Assembly (NCBI GenBank): GCA_028287225.1
Contig: JAQBPZ010000173.1
Location: 1-5,199 of the forward strand
Direction: 5' to 3'
DNA from: Gemmatimonadota bacterium
GTDB lineage: Bacteria; Gemmatimonadota; Gemmatimonadetes; Gemmatimonadales; Gemmatimonadaceae
Length of the DNA: 5,199 nucleotides
Shown: piece after piece, positions 1 to 5,199 of the stretch
Numbering within the stretch: the stretch's first letter is position 1
How the letters are laid out: every line of letters begins with the position of its first letter
The notes under the pieces: model-generated
Databases searched by the model: none
Told to the model about the DNA's origin: nothing
The model's input: only the letters and a program-made list of their open reading frames with translations
Made by a program: the position numbers and the translations under genes

Positions 1-184
1 AGGGATCGAGGCTGCGGGTGAGATCGGTTCACCCCGCACCCCTCGAGCAGCGGATGCCGGCCCCGGACGGGCCCGTAACGGCAAGGGAGGGATGCGCGCG
101 TGGTCGCGATGCCGGGGGGGCGTTGGGAGGGTTGCGGTCGTACGAACGCTCCGCGGCCTTGCTGGAGCAGCACCCCCCCGCTGT

Positions 185-223
185 TGCCGTTGATCTTGCG
201 ATTGCTCATGCCGTTGATCTTGC
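185..223. repeat. Short direct repeat, 15 bp, period 24
   Basis: TGCCGTTGATCTTGC occurs exactly at 185-199 and again at 209-223. Similar TTGC-rich sequence continues to about 236. It lies 50 to 90 bases before the ligase start. The 24-base period is a multiple of three, so the repeat reads in frame as a repeated Ala-Val-Asp-Leu, but I do not regard that frame as coding here. Paired direct repeats upstream of a gene can be a regulator site; nothing else in the sequence supports that, and chance slippage in simple sequence is equally likely. Confidence 0.45.
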
Positions 224-263
224 AGTTGCGGTTGCCGCTGGTCCCACCGGCGCGACACTCCAC

Positions 264-267
264 GAGG
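264..267 (+). promoter_or_regulatory. Ribosome binding site of the ligase gene
   Basis: GAGG lies eight bases before the ATG at 276, a normal Shine-Dalgarno distance. It supports starting the ligase at 276 instead of at the GTG at 18, whose extra 86 residues have no family counterpart. Confidence 0.6.
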
Positions 268-275
268 CGAGACGC

Positions 276-1448
276 ATGAAAGCCCCATCCCTCACGATCG
301 GCATCGAGGAAGAGTACCAGGTCATCGACCCGGCCACCCTCGAGCTCAAGTCGTACATCACCGAGATCCTGCAGGGGGACAAGGTGATCATGGACGAGAT
401 CAAGCCCGAGCTGCACCAGAGCATGGTGGAGATCGGGAGCAGGGTGTGCCACACCCCGCAGGAGCTGCGCTCGGAGATCGTGCGGCTGCGCGGCATGGTG
501 ATGGACCTCGCCGGCAAGAGCGGACTCGTGATCGCCGCGGCGGGCACGCATCCCTTCTCGCTGTGGACCGAGCAGGAGATCACCCCGCTCGAGCGCTACA
601 TCGGCGTGAAGTCCGACCTCGCCGACCTGGCGCAGCAGCTGCTGATCTTCGGCACGCACATCCACGTCGGCATCGAGGACCGCGAGTTCATGATCGACGT
701 GATGAACGTCGCGCGCTACCTGCTGCCGCACGTGCTGGCGCTCTCCACGAGCTCGCCCTTCTGGCAGGGACGCAACACCGGGCTCAAGTCGTACCGGTCC
801 ATCGTCTTCAAGAACTTCCCGCGCACCGGCGTGCCCCCGATCCTGCGCGGTCACACCGACTACGAGGAGCTGCTCGAGTCGCTCGTCGTCACCAACTCCG
901 TGCCCGACGGCTCCAAGATCTGGTGGGACGTGCGCCCGCACCACGCCTACCCCACGCTCGAGTTCCGCGTGCTCGACGTCTGCACCCGCGTGGACGAGGC
1001 GGTCTGCCTCGCGGCGATCCTCCAGGCCATCGTCGCCAAGCTGTGGAAGCTCCGCCGCGACAACCTCACCTTCCGCATCTATCCCTCGGCCATGATCGAG
1101 GAGAACAAGTGGCGGGCGGTCCGCTTCGGGCTGGACGGAAAGCTCATCGACTTCGGCAAGCAGAAGGAGCTTCCGGCGCGCGAGCTGATCTCGGAGATCC
1201 TCCACTGGTTCGTGGACGACGTGGTCGACGAGCTCGGCACGAGACAGGAGATCGAGTACGCCTTCGAGATCATGCGCAGCGGCACGAGCGCCGACCGGCA
1301 GCTCGCCGTCTACGAGCGCACCGGCGACCTGAAGGACGTGGTGCGCAACGTCGTGTCGGAGACGGCCGAGGGGGTGCGCCCGCAGATCGTCGAGCGGTTC
1401 CGGGGGATGGTCGGGAGCCGGGATCAGGGATTGGGGATCAGGGATTAG
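276..1448 (+). CDS. ybdK: YbdK-family carboxylate-amine ligase (GCS2 superfamily)
   Basis: The product is 390 residues, close to E. coli YbdK (372). This ATP-dependent family joins a carboxylate, classically the gamma-carboxyl of glutamate, to an amine; E. coli YbdK itself has only weak glutamate-cysteine ligase activity and its true substrate is unsettled. Family motifs run in order: GIEEEY near the start (Glu11-13, metal/ATP site), GTHPF, FGTHIHVG (His128, His130), SPFWQGRNT, WWDVRPH (from Trp216) with TLEFRVLD just after it, and ENKWRAVRFGLDG from Glu276. All blocks match YbdK by eye, so the enzyme looks intact and cytoplasmic, with no signal peptide or membrane segment. ATG 276 is chosen because the conserved block begins at residue 6 and GAGG precedes it. 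The last ten or so residues (SRDQGLGIRD) are encoded by the heptamer repeat of the downstream palindrome and are probably not functional. A co-directional gamma-glutamyl hydrolase follows after 214 bases. Family assignment is firm; the substrate is unknown. The symbol is a family label, not a claim of orthology. Confidence 0.94.
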   Translation: MKAPSLTIGIEEEYQVIDPATLELKSYITEILQGDKVIMDEIKPELHQSMVEIGSRVCHTPQELRSEIVRLRGMVMDLAGKSGLVIAAAGTHPFSLWTEQEITPLERYIGVKSDLADLAQQLLIFGTHIHVGIEDREFMIDVMNVARYLLPHVLALSTSSPFWQGRNTGLKSYRSIVFKNFPRTGVPPILRGHTDYEELLESLVVTNSVPDGSKIWWDVRPHHAYPTLEFRVLDVCTRVDEAVCLAAILQAIVAKLWKLRRDNLTFRIYPSAMIEENKWRAVRFGLDGKLIDFGKQKELPARELISEILHWFVDDVVDELGTRQEIEYAFEIMRSGTSADRQLAVYERTGDLKDVVRNVVSETAEGVRPQIVERFRGMVGSRDQGLGIRD

Positions 1449-1450
1449 GA
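1420..1450 (+). repeat. GGGATTA-like heptamer repeats over the ligase stop codon
   Basis: GGGATCAGGGATT occurs exactly at 1420-1432 and 1434-1446 (period 14, two degenerate heptamers each), followed by AGGA. The stop codon TAG (1446-1448) is part of the repeat, so the protein tail SRDQGLGIRD is repeat-encoded. Similar GGGATTC/GGGATTA heptamers at gene 3' ends, giving GLGIRD-type tails, are familiar from other high-GC genomes such as Xanthomonas relatives. The opposite strand of this repeat reappears at 1586-1602. Confidence 0.75.
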
Positions 1451-1602
1451 ACTGCGTGTGTGTCATCCCGTGAGCAGAGCGAACCGGGATCCACTTTCAC
1501 AGCGGATTGGCTGGCCAGGCTGCAGGGACGATGGATCCCGGTTCGCCTGCGGCTCACGGGATGACACCGGCCACGCCGCCCTACTCCCTAATCCCTAATC
1601 CC
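1434..1602. repeat. Nested palindromic intergenic element
   Basis: Three pairs of inverted arms are nested around one centre. The outer pair is 1434-1450 with 1586-1602 (GGGATTA-like heptamers, 15 of 17 matching). The middle pair is GTGTCATCCCGTGAGC at 1460-1475 with its exact complement at 1552-1567. The inner pair is GCGAACCGGGATCCA at 1479-1493 with its exact complement at 1532-1546. A short GCGTG/CACGC pair (1454-1458, 1572-1576) fills the gap between outer and middle arms. The loop (1494-1531) contains the small palindrome CTGGCCAG. The TCATCCCG...GCGAA...GGGATC wording resembles the TCATCCTGAGCGAAGCGAAGGATC-type intergenic repeats seen in many environmental genomes; that likeness is from memory. 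There is no T-tract after the stem, so a classical intrinsic terminator is not shown. It could be a dispersed palindrome, a transcript-end stabiliser, or both. From 1603 to 1662 I see no clear promoter, only an AGCTAGCT palindrome at 1648-1655. Confidence 0.88.
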
Positions 1603-1662
1603 AGCCCCTCCCGTTTCCTCTGCCGCGGCCGCTACGTCCTGATAGGCAGCTAGCTTGCATTG

Positions 1663-2475
1663 ATGTCCCCGTCGCCTTTTCAGGAGCTGTCGCTGGTGTC
1701 CCCCCTCTTCAACGGTCCCTCCCGCCCCATCATCGGCATCCCCACGCAGACGCTCCAGAGCCTGGGAGGGGTGTCGGCGGACATTCCGCCGTCGTGGGTG
1801 ATGAGCCAGCGGTACATCCAGACGCTCGTGCAGGCCGGGGCGATCCCGTGGATGATCCCGCTGGTGGACGAGGCGACGCTCCGCGGCGTCTTCGAGGCCC
1901 TCGACGGCGTCTTCCTTCCCGGCGGCGCCGACATCGACCCGGTGTCGTACGGCAACGACCCGCACCCGCTCTGCGACAAGACGGACCCGGAGCGTGACCG
2001 CGTGGAGCTGCTGCTGGCGCGCTGGGCGATGGCCGAGGGCAAGCCGGTGCTGGGCGTCTGCCGCGGGATGCAGCTCATCAACGTGGCGGCGGGCGGCACG
2101 CTGTATCAGGATCTGGCCGACCAGCTCCCCGGCTCCATCAAGCACGACTACTTCCCCTACAAGGGCAAGGGATTCACGCGCGACTTCCTGGCGCACTCCG
2201 TCCGCGTGACTCCGGGCACGCGCCTCTCCCGGCTCTTCGGCGCCGGCGAGCTGCAGGTGAACAGCATGCATCACCAGGGCGTGAAGACGCTCGGTGCCGG
2301 CCTCCGCGAGACCGCGGTCGCCCCCGATGGCCTGATCGAGGCGCTGGAGACCGACGGCGACGCGTACGTGTTCGCCGTGCAGTGGCACCCCGAGGCGCTC
2401 ACCGACCACGATACGCACTCGCGCGAGATGTTCCAGGACTTCATCGACGCCGCCAGGGCGCGCATCGCGGCGTAA
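1663..2475 (+). CDS. Gamma-glutamyl-gamma-aminobutyrate hydrolase family protein (peptidase C26, class I GATase fold)
   Basis: The product is 270 residues from the ATG. Enzymes of this family cleave gamma-glutamyl amide bonds; E. coli PuuD releases GABA from gamma-glutamyl-GABA in putrescine breakdown, and others act on folate polyglutamate or unknown gamma-glutamyl compounds. The conserved core begins at RPIIGIP; then come PGGADIDP (86-93), the nucleophile elbow GVCRGMQ with Cys133, the NSMHHQGVK block, and QWHPEA with His242 and Glu244, which gives the Cys-His-Glu triad with the same His-x-Glu spacing as PuuD. No signal peptide is seen, so it should be cytoplasmic. The start is uncertain: a TTG at 1660 and the ATG at 1663 lack a good Shine-Dalgarno sequence, whereas an in-frame GTG at 1696 has AGGAG nine bases before it and would still keep the whole domain (259 residues). 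No putrescine-pathway gene is nearby, so PuuD function proper is not claimed. The neighbouring ligase suggests a linked gamma-glutamyl substrate. Confidence 0.92.
   Translation: MSPSPFQELSLVSPLFNGPSRPIIGIPTQTLQSLGGVSADIPPSWVMSQRYIQTLVQAGAIPWMIPLVDEATLRGVFEALDGVFLPGGADIDPVSYGNDPHPLCDKTDPERDRVELLLARWAMAEGKPVLGVCRGMQLINVAAGGTLYQDLADQLPGSIKHDYFPYKGKGFTRDFLAHSVRVTPGTRLSRLFGAGELQVNSMHHQGVKTLGAGLRETAVAPDGLIEALETDGDAYVFAVQWHPEALTDHDTHSREMFQDFIDAARARIAA
1682..1686 (+). promoter_or_regulatory. Possible ribosome binding site favouring the internal GTG start
   Basis: AGGAG sits nine bases before the in-frame GTG at 1696, better than anything before the ATG at 1663. If used, the hydrolase begins VSPLFNGPSRPIIGIP, eleven residues shorter, with its conserved core starting about ten residues in. 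The match is to the Shine-Dalgarno consensus only, and it could be coincidental coding sequence. Confidence 0.45.
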
Positions 2476-2484
2476 GGGCCGAAG

Positions 2485-2562
2485 GGCGTTTGCGGTTTGC
2501 GGTGAGCGGTGAGGGGTAGAAGCCTCCCGAGGCCCGACCCCTCACCGCTCACCGCAAACGCC
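2485..2562. repeat. Heptamer-built palindrome between convergent genes, possible bidirectional terminator
   Basis: The left arm reads GGCG, then heptamers TTTGCGG (2489-2495), TTTGCGG (2496-2502), TGAGCGG (2503-2509), TGAGGGG (2510-2516), then T. The right arm on the opposite strand (2562 back to 2537) reads GGCG, TTTGCGG, TGAGCGG, TGAGGGG, T. The arms are therefore identical except that the left has one extra TTTGCGG. The uninterrupted perfect stem is 22 bp (2496-2517 with 2537-2558) around a 19-base loop, which itself holds GCCT/AGGC. It begins about ten bases after the hydrolase stop and ends 18 bases before the peptidase stop on the other strand. This is the right place for a shared terminator, but no T-run follows either arm. 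Confidence 0.88.
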
Positions 2563-2579
2563 TTCCACGGTTCACGCGC

Positions 2580-4940
2580 TCAAGGCACGATCGCCGACAG
2601 GTCCTCCCGGAACGGGTCCACGAGCGGCGCGTCGTCGCCGCCGCCGAAGGCGCCGACGGGACGCGTGATCTCGTAGTCGTGCGGCGCCCTGGCCCCCATC
2701 AGGTTCTCCACGAAGTAGTCCCAGCGGCGCCGGATGAAGTACGGCTCGTTGAGCGAGTGCGCGCGGTTGGGCGCGATGATCAGGTCGAAGCTCTTGTTCG
2801 CCTTGATCAGGGCATCCACCACCTGGATCGTCATCGCCGGGCTGACGTTGTCGTCCATGTCGCCGTGCATCATCAGCAGCTTGCCCTGCAGGCCCTTCAC
2901 GAGCGACGCGTTCGCCGAGGTGGCGAAGTTGTCCGTCTTGCGCAGGGTGTCGCGGGTGAGCAGCCCCTGGTACTTCTCCGCCCAGTAGATGTTGTACGTG
3001 CGGTTGTCGTGGTTGCCGGAGCCTGCGACCGCGACCTTGAAGAACTCCGGGTAGCGCATGATGGCATCCGTGCTCGCGAAGCCGCCGCCGGAGTGCCCGA
3101 AGATCCCCACCTTCTCCACGTCGATGTACGGATGGCGCGTGGCGAGCTGCTTGATGACCGCGACGTGGTCGGGCAGCCCGTTGTCGGTGAAGTTGCCGTA
3201 GTACGCGTCATGGAACGCCTTGGAGCGGAACGGCGTCCCCATGTGATCCAGCTGGATCACCACGAACCCGAGCTCGGCGATGGCCTGCGTCTCGCTGCCG
3301 CCCTTGAACGCCCAGGTGCCCACGCTGCCGACCTGCGGGCCCGGGTAGATGTTGTCGATGATCGGGTAGCGCCGCGACGGGTCGAAGTTCGACGGCAGGT
3401 ACATCACGCCGTAGAGGTCCGTCACGCCGTCGCGCGCCTTCGCGGTGAAGGTCTGCGCCGGCCGCCAGCCGCTCGCCTTGAGGTCCGTGATGTCCGCGGT
3501 CTCCAGCGTCCGGATCACGCGGCCATCGGCGCCGCGCAGCACGCTGACCGCGGGCGTCTCGATGGTGGAGTACGAGTCCACGAACCAGCGGCCCGTGGGC
3601 GAGAACGACACGCGGTGGTTGCCGTTCTCCGGCGTCACCAGCGTGAGCCCGCTGCCGTCGAAGCCGACGCGGTACAGGTGCGCGTAATACGGGTTGCGCC
3701 CCGCCTCGCGCCCGCGCGCGGTGAACCAGATGGTGCGGCTGCGCTCGTCCACGTGCTGCACGGCGCCCACCGACCAGGGGCCGCTCGTGATCTGGTTGAT
3801 CACGCGGCCGTCCCGCCCGATGCGGTAGAGGTGCGCCCAGCCGTCGCGCTCCGACCACCAGATGGACTGCTGGCCGTCGCGCGTGATGTACCAGCCGGTC
3901 GGGTCGCCCTGGTTGAGCTCCACGTAGGTCTTGCCGGTGTCGCGCGCGATCGTCGTCGTCTCGCCGGTGGCGGCGTCCACGTCGCCGAGGTAGGCGCTCT
4001 TGGAGCCGCGCGTCAGCCAGGAGACGTGCAGCTTGTCGGAGCCGGTCGACCACAGCGAGTCGCGCGCCGAGCCGCCCGTCTGGAGCTGGCTCGGCACCGG
4101 GGCGACCCTGGCCATCCGCGCCTGCTTCGTGGCGATGTCCACGATCCACAGCTGCGGCACCGGCACGATGCTGTCGCCGGGCAGTGCGTACGGCTGGGAG
4201 AAGAGGCGCGGCCGCTGCGAGGTGGAGGAGATGTAGTACATCTTGCCCACGTTCCGCTCGTCGGTGCGCGCGACCGCGAGCCGCCGTCCATCGGGTGACC
4301 AGTGGATCTGTGGACGGCGAGGCGCGGGCTTCAGCGCCTGCTGCGGACGCAGCGAGGTGAGGCCGTACGACCAGTCCTCCACCCCGTCCGTGGTGAGCTG
4401 CGTGGAGTCGGCGCCGTTGCGGCTGCGGATCCACACGTTGTTCCGGTGGATGAACGCCTCCCACTTGCGGTCGGGCGAGAGCACGAACGGGACGTCGCTC
4501 GCCGAGGTGTCCTTGTGCGTGCACGCGTAGTCGACGATGTCGCACGTCCAGCGGCGCCGGATCGCGGAGAACTGGATCAGGCGGGTGTTGCGCCCGTCGT
4601 CGCCGAAGCGGAAGCTGTTGAAGGGCAGCTTGCGCGGCTCGAAGCTCGTGTCGCTCGCGAGGGTCATCGCGCGGGCCAGCCGCGCATTGTCGAACAGCGG
4701 GCCGCGGCTGTTGTGCGCGGCGTCCACGACGATGAACTGCGCGCCGTCGCGCGTGTTGGTGCGATACCAGAAGTGCGTGCTGTCGGGATACCAGCTTGGC
4801 TCCACGGCGTCGCCGTAGATGCGGGTGTTGGCATGCCAGGGCAGCATCTGCTCGGCACGCGTGTAGCTGACCTGCGCGTGCGCGGTAGCGGCGCCAGCGA
4901 GGGTCAGCGTGGCCAGGAGGAGGGACGGGAGGGAACGCAC
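2580..4940 (-). CDS. Secreted S9 family serine peptidase (DPP-IV-like: N-terminal beta-propeller plus alpha/beta-hydrolase)
   Basis: The product is 786 residues from GTG 4940 (DPP-IV is about 766). It should hydrolyse short peptides outside the cytoplasm. Residues 1-22 form a signal peptide: VRSLPS, a Leu/Ala core, then cleavage after AHA. No lipobox Cys follows. The beta-propeller covers roughly residues 40-490, with blade motifs such as VLSPDRKWEAF and HWSPDG (Trp214); Cys133 and Cys140 could form a disulfide. The catalytic domain has Tyr532 in NIYPGP (oxyanion Tyr, like Tyr547 of human DPP-IV), Ser617 in GHSGGG, Asp696 in HGDMDDNV and His728 in NRAHSL. The Asp-His spacing of 32 equals that of DPP-IV. 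Two oddities: the usual GWSYGG is GHSGGG, and the DW-x-Y-EEE motif that holds the substrate N-terminus is DWSYGLT (Trp190 to Thr195). Dipeptidyl-peptidase activity is therefore unproven. I chose GTG 4940 because the signal peptide starts there, though it lacks a Shine-Dalgarno sequence; TTG 4991 is an alternative. The frame further upstream overlaps another gene. Confidence 0.94.
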   Translation of the reverse strand: MRSLPSLLLATLTLAGAATAHAQVSYTRAEQMLPWHANTRIYGDAVEPSWYPDSTHFWYRTNTRDGAQFIVVDAAHNSRGPLFDNARLARAMTLASDTSFEPRKLPFNSFRFGDDGRNTRLIQFSAIRRRWTCDIVDYACTHKDTSASDVPFVLSPDRKWEAFIHRNNVWIRSRNGADSTQLTTDGVEDWSYGLTSLRPQQALKPAPRRPQIHWSPDGRRLAVARTDERNVGKMYYISSTSQRPRLFSQPYALPGDSIVPVPQLWIVDIATKQARMARVAPVPSQLQTGGSARDSLWSTGSDKLHVSWLTRGSKSAYLGDVDAATGETTTIARDTGKTYVELNQGDPTGWYITRDGQQSIWWSERDGWAHLYRIGRDGRVINQITSGPWSVGAVQHVDERSRTIWFTARGREAGRNPYYAHLYRVGFDGSGLTLVTPENGNHRVSFSPTGRWFVDSYSTIETPAVSVLRGADGRVIRTLETADITDLKASGWRPAQTFTAKARDGVTDLYGVMYLPSNFDPSRRYPIIDNIYPGPQVGSVGTWAFKGGSETQAIAELGFVVIQLDHMGTPFRSKAFHDAYYGNFTDNGLPDHVAVIKQLATRHPYIDVEKVGIFGHSGGGFASTDAIMRYPEFFKVAVAGSGNHDNRTYNIYWAEKYQGLLTRDTLRKTDNFATSANASLVKGLQGKLLMMHGDMDDNVSPAMTIQVVDALIKANKSFDLIIAPNRAHSLNEPYFIRRRWDYFVENLMGARAPHDYEITRPVGAFGGGDDAPLVDPFREDLSAIVP

Positions 4941-4962
4941 GACAGGTCGGGTGAGGGAAGGC

Positions 4963-4976
4963 GGGAGAGCACTCCC
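4963..4976 (-). promoter_or_regulatory. Small perfect hairpin in the peptidase leader
   Basis: On the minus strand GGGAG and CTCCC flank the tetraloop TGCT, ending about 22 bases before the GTG start. The 76-base gap between the upstream stop and this start contains no clear sigma-70 promoter and no good Shine-Dalgarno sequence next to the GTG. The hairpin might affect translation, or could be the end of the upstream transcript, but it has no T-run and may be chance in GC-rich DNA. Confidence 0.35.
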
Positions 4977-5016
4977 CTCAATACGTCCCAACGCGGCGGG
5001 GTGCTGCGATGTCAGG

Positions 5017-5199
5017 CTAGTGCTTGTTCCGCTGGTGCTGGATGAGTGCGCCTGCCGCGGCACCCGCCACGGCATGACCGCCCAGCACGTGCCCCACCGC
5101 CGCGCCAACGGCCGCCCCCGCAAGCTTGCTGTGGTGCTGCTCCGGTGGCGTGGTCGGGGCGGCATTCGCCGCCCCCGGAGCCGGAGCCGCCGCCGGAGC
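5017..5199 (-). CDS. Glycine-zipper domain protein, C-terminal 60 residues (5' part beyond window)
   Basis: Reading the minus strand from the window edge gives 60 codons and a TAG at 5017-5019. The fragment has an Ala/Pro-rich linker (about residues 1-19 of the fragment), a short polar stretch EQHHSK, then KLAGAAVGAAVGHVLGGHAV and a second small-residue helix AGAAAGALI, ending in the polar tail QHQRNKH. Glycines at fragment positions 28, 32, 36 and 40, and again at 46 and 50, give the GxxxG spacing of glycine-zipper (17-kDa-antigen-like, two-helix) domains, usually found in envelope proteins with a signal peptide or lipobox. The N-terminus is not visible, so export cannot be judged. The gene ends 76 bases before the S9 peptidase start on the same strand and could be co-transcribed with it. 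The peptidase frame is also open across this stretch, but its translation there has no family resemblance, whereas this frame has a clear domain pattern. A specific function is unknown. Confidence 0.78.
   Translation of the reverse strand, partial: APAAAPAPGAANAAPTTPPEQHHSKLAGAAVGAAVGHVLGGHAVAGAAAGALIQHQRNKH

Larger units (their letters stand above)
1..275. other. Upstream region without a supportable gene
   Basis: I see no convincing gene here. The frame of the downstream ligase is open leftwards from 275 to the window edge, but its translation (Arg/Ala/Pro-rich, then a simple Asp-Leu-Ala-Val stretch) has no recognisable domain and precedes a start that already fits the family. An upstream plus-strand gene could end at the TGA at 19-21, but only six residues of it would be visible, so this is not called. 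An imperfect hairpin spans 7-45: CGAGG (7-11) pairs with CCTCG (41-45), and GCGGGTGA (14-21) pairs with 29-37 apart from one bulged C. It has no T-run. A G7 run (114-120) and a C7 run (173-179) could pair across about 50 bases. I could not recognise a promoter with confidence. Confidence 0.5.

Noticed and set aside
18..275. N-terminal extension of the ligase from GTG 18
   Set aside because: The 86 added residues are simple Arg/Ala/Pro and Asp-Leu-Ala-Val sequence with no family match, and ATG 276 has a Shine-Dalgarno sequence and starts just before the conserved block.
446..1564. 372-codon plus-strand open frame overlapping the ligase
   Set aside because: Its translation is Arg/Ala/Pro-rich shadow coding typical of high-GC DNA; the overlapped frame carries all YbdK motifs.
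1460..1567. Transfer RNA or other structured RNA gene
   Set aside because: The stems are long extended inverted repeats without a cloverleaf or any known RNA motif.
1586..1602. Telomere-like CCCTAAT repeats
   Set aside because: There are only two units, and they form one arm of the intergenic palindrome in a bacterial setting.
1588..2418. 276-codon minus-strand open frame opposite the hydrolase
   Set aside because: It has no recognisable domain and lies antisense to an enzyme with a complete catalytic triad.
2679..4298. 539-codon plus-strand open frame antisense to the S9 peptidase
   Set aside because: It is long but Arg/Val/Ala/His-rich without a domain, as expected opposite a strongly GC3-biased gene; the peptidase strand explains the region.
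4941..5165. Extra 75 residues at the front of the peptidase frame
   Set aside because: They precede a clear signal peptide, lack homology-like features, and overlap the glycine-zipper gene end in another frame.
1..5199. CRISPR array, insertion sequence, phage or defence genes
   Set aside because: There are no regularly spaced repeats, transposase or integrase motifs, or defence-type domains in any frame I read.

Overview
The window is very GC-rich (roughly two thirds G+C). It holds three complete protein genes, a fragment of a fourth at the right edge, and two intergenic palindromes. The base composition, the large secreted S9 peptidase, and the degenerate 7-bp repeats at gene ends suggest a high-GC Gram-negative environmental bacterium. 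Gemmatimonadota is my best guess, from general familiarity only; no marker gene in the window proves it.

Layout, left to right. Positions 1-275 hold no gene I can support: there are a weak hairpin, G7 and C7 runs and a short direct repeat. A YbdK-type carboxylate-amine ligase of the GCS2 superfamily runs from 276 to 1448 (+). Its last codons and stop lie inside a large nested palindrome (1434-1602) whose outer arms are GGGATTA-like heptamers. A class I glutamine-amidotransferase-fold gamma-glutamyl hydrolase (peptidase C26, PuuD-like) follows at 1663-2475 (+). It converges with the next gene across a second heptamer-built palindrome (2485-2562). A secreted S9 (DPP-IV-like) serine peptidase occupies 2580-4940 (-). 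Just upstream of it on the same strand is the C-terminal 60 residues of a glycine-zipper protein (5017-5199, -), in a different frame from the long open frame that covers it.

How the genes fit together. The two plus-strand genes have opposite chemistries on related bonds: GCS2 ligases form amides on a carboxylate, classically gamma-glutamyl, and C26 enzymes hydrolyse gamma-glutamyl amides. A shared role in making and recycling a gamma-glutamyl-amine or peptide is possible but is inference from adjacency. The two minus-strand genes both look like envelope proteins and may be co-transcribed.

Nothing here is a clear defence system, mobile element, CRISPR array or RNA gene. The observations most worth a second look are the two palindromes, the non-canonical catalytic and substrate-binding motifs of the S9 peptidase, and the ligase/hydrolase pairing.
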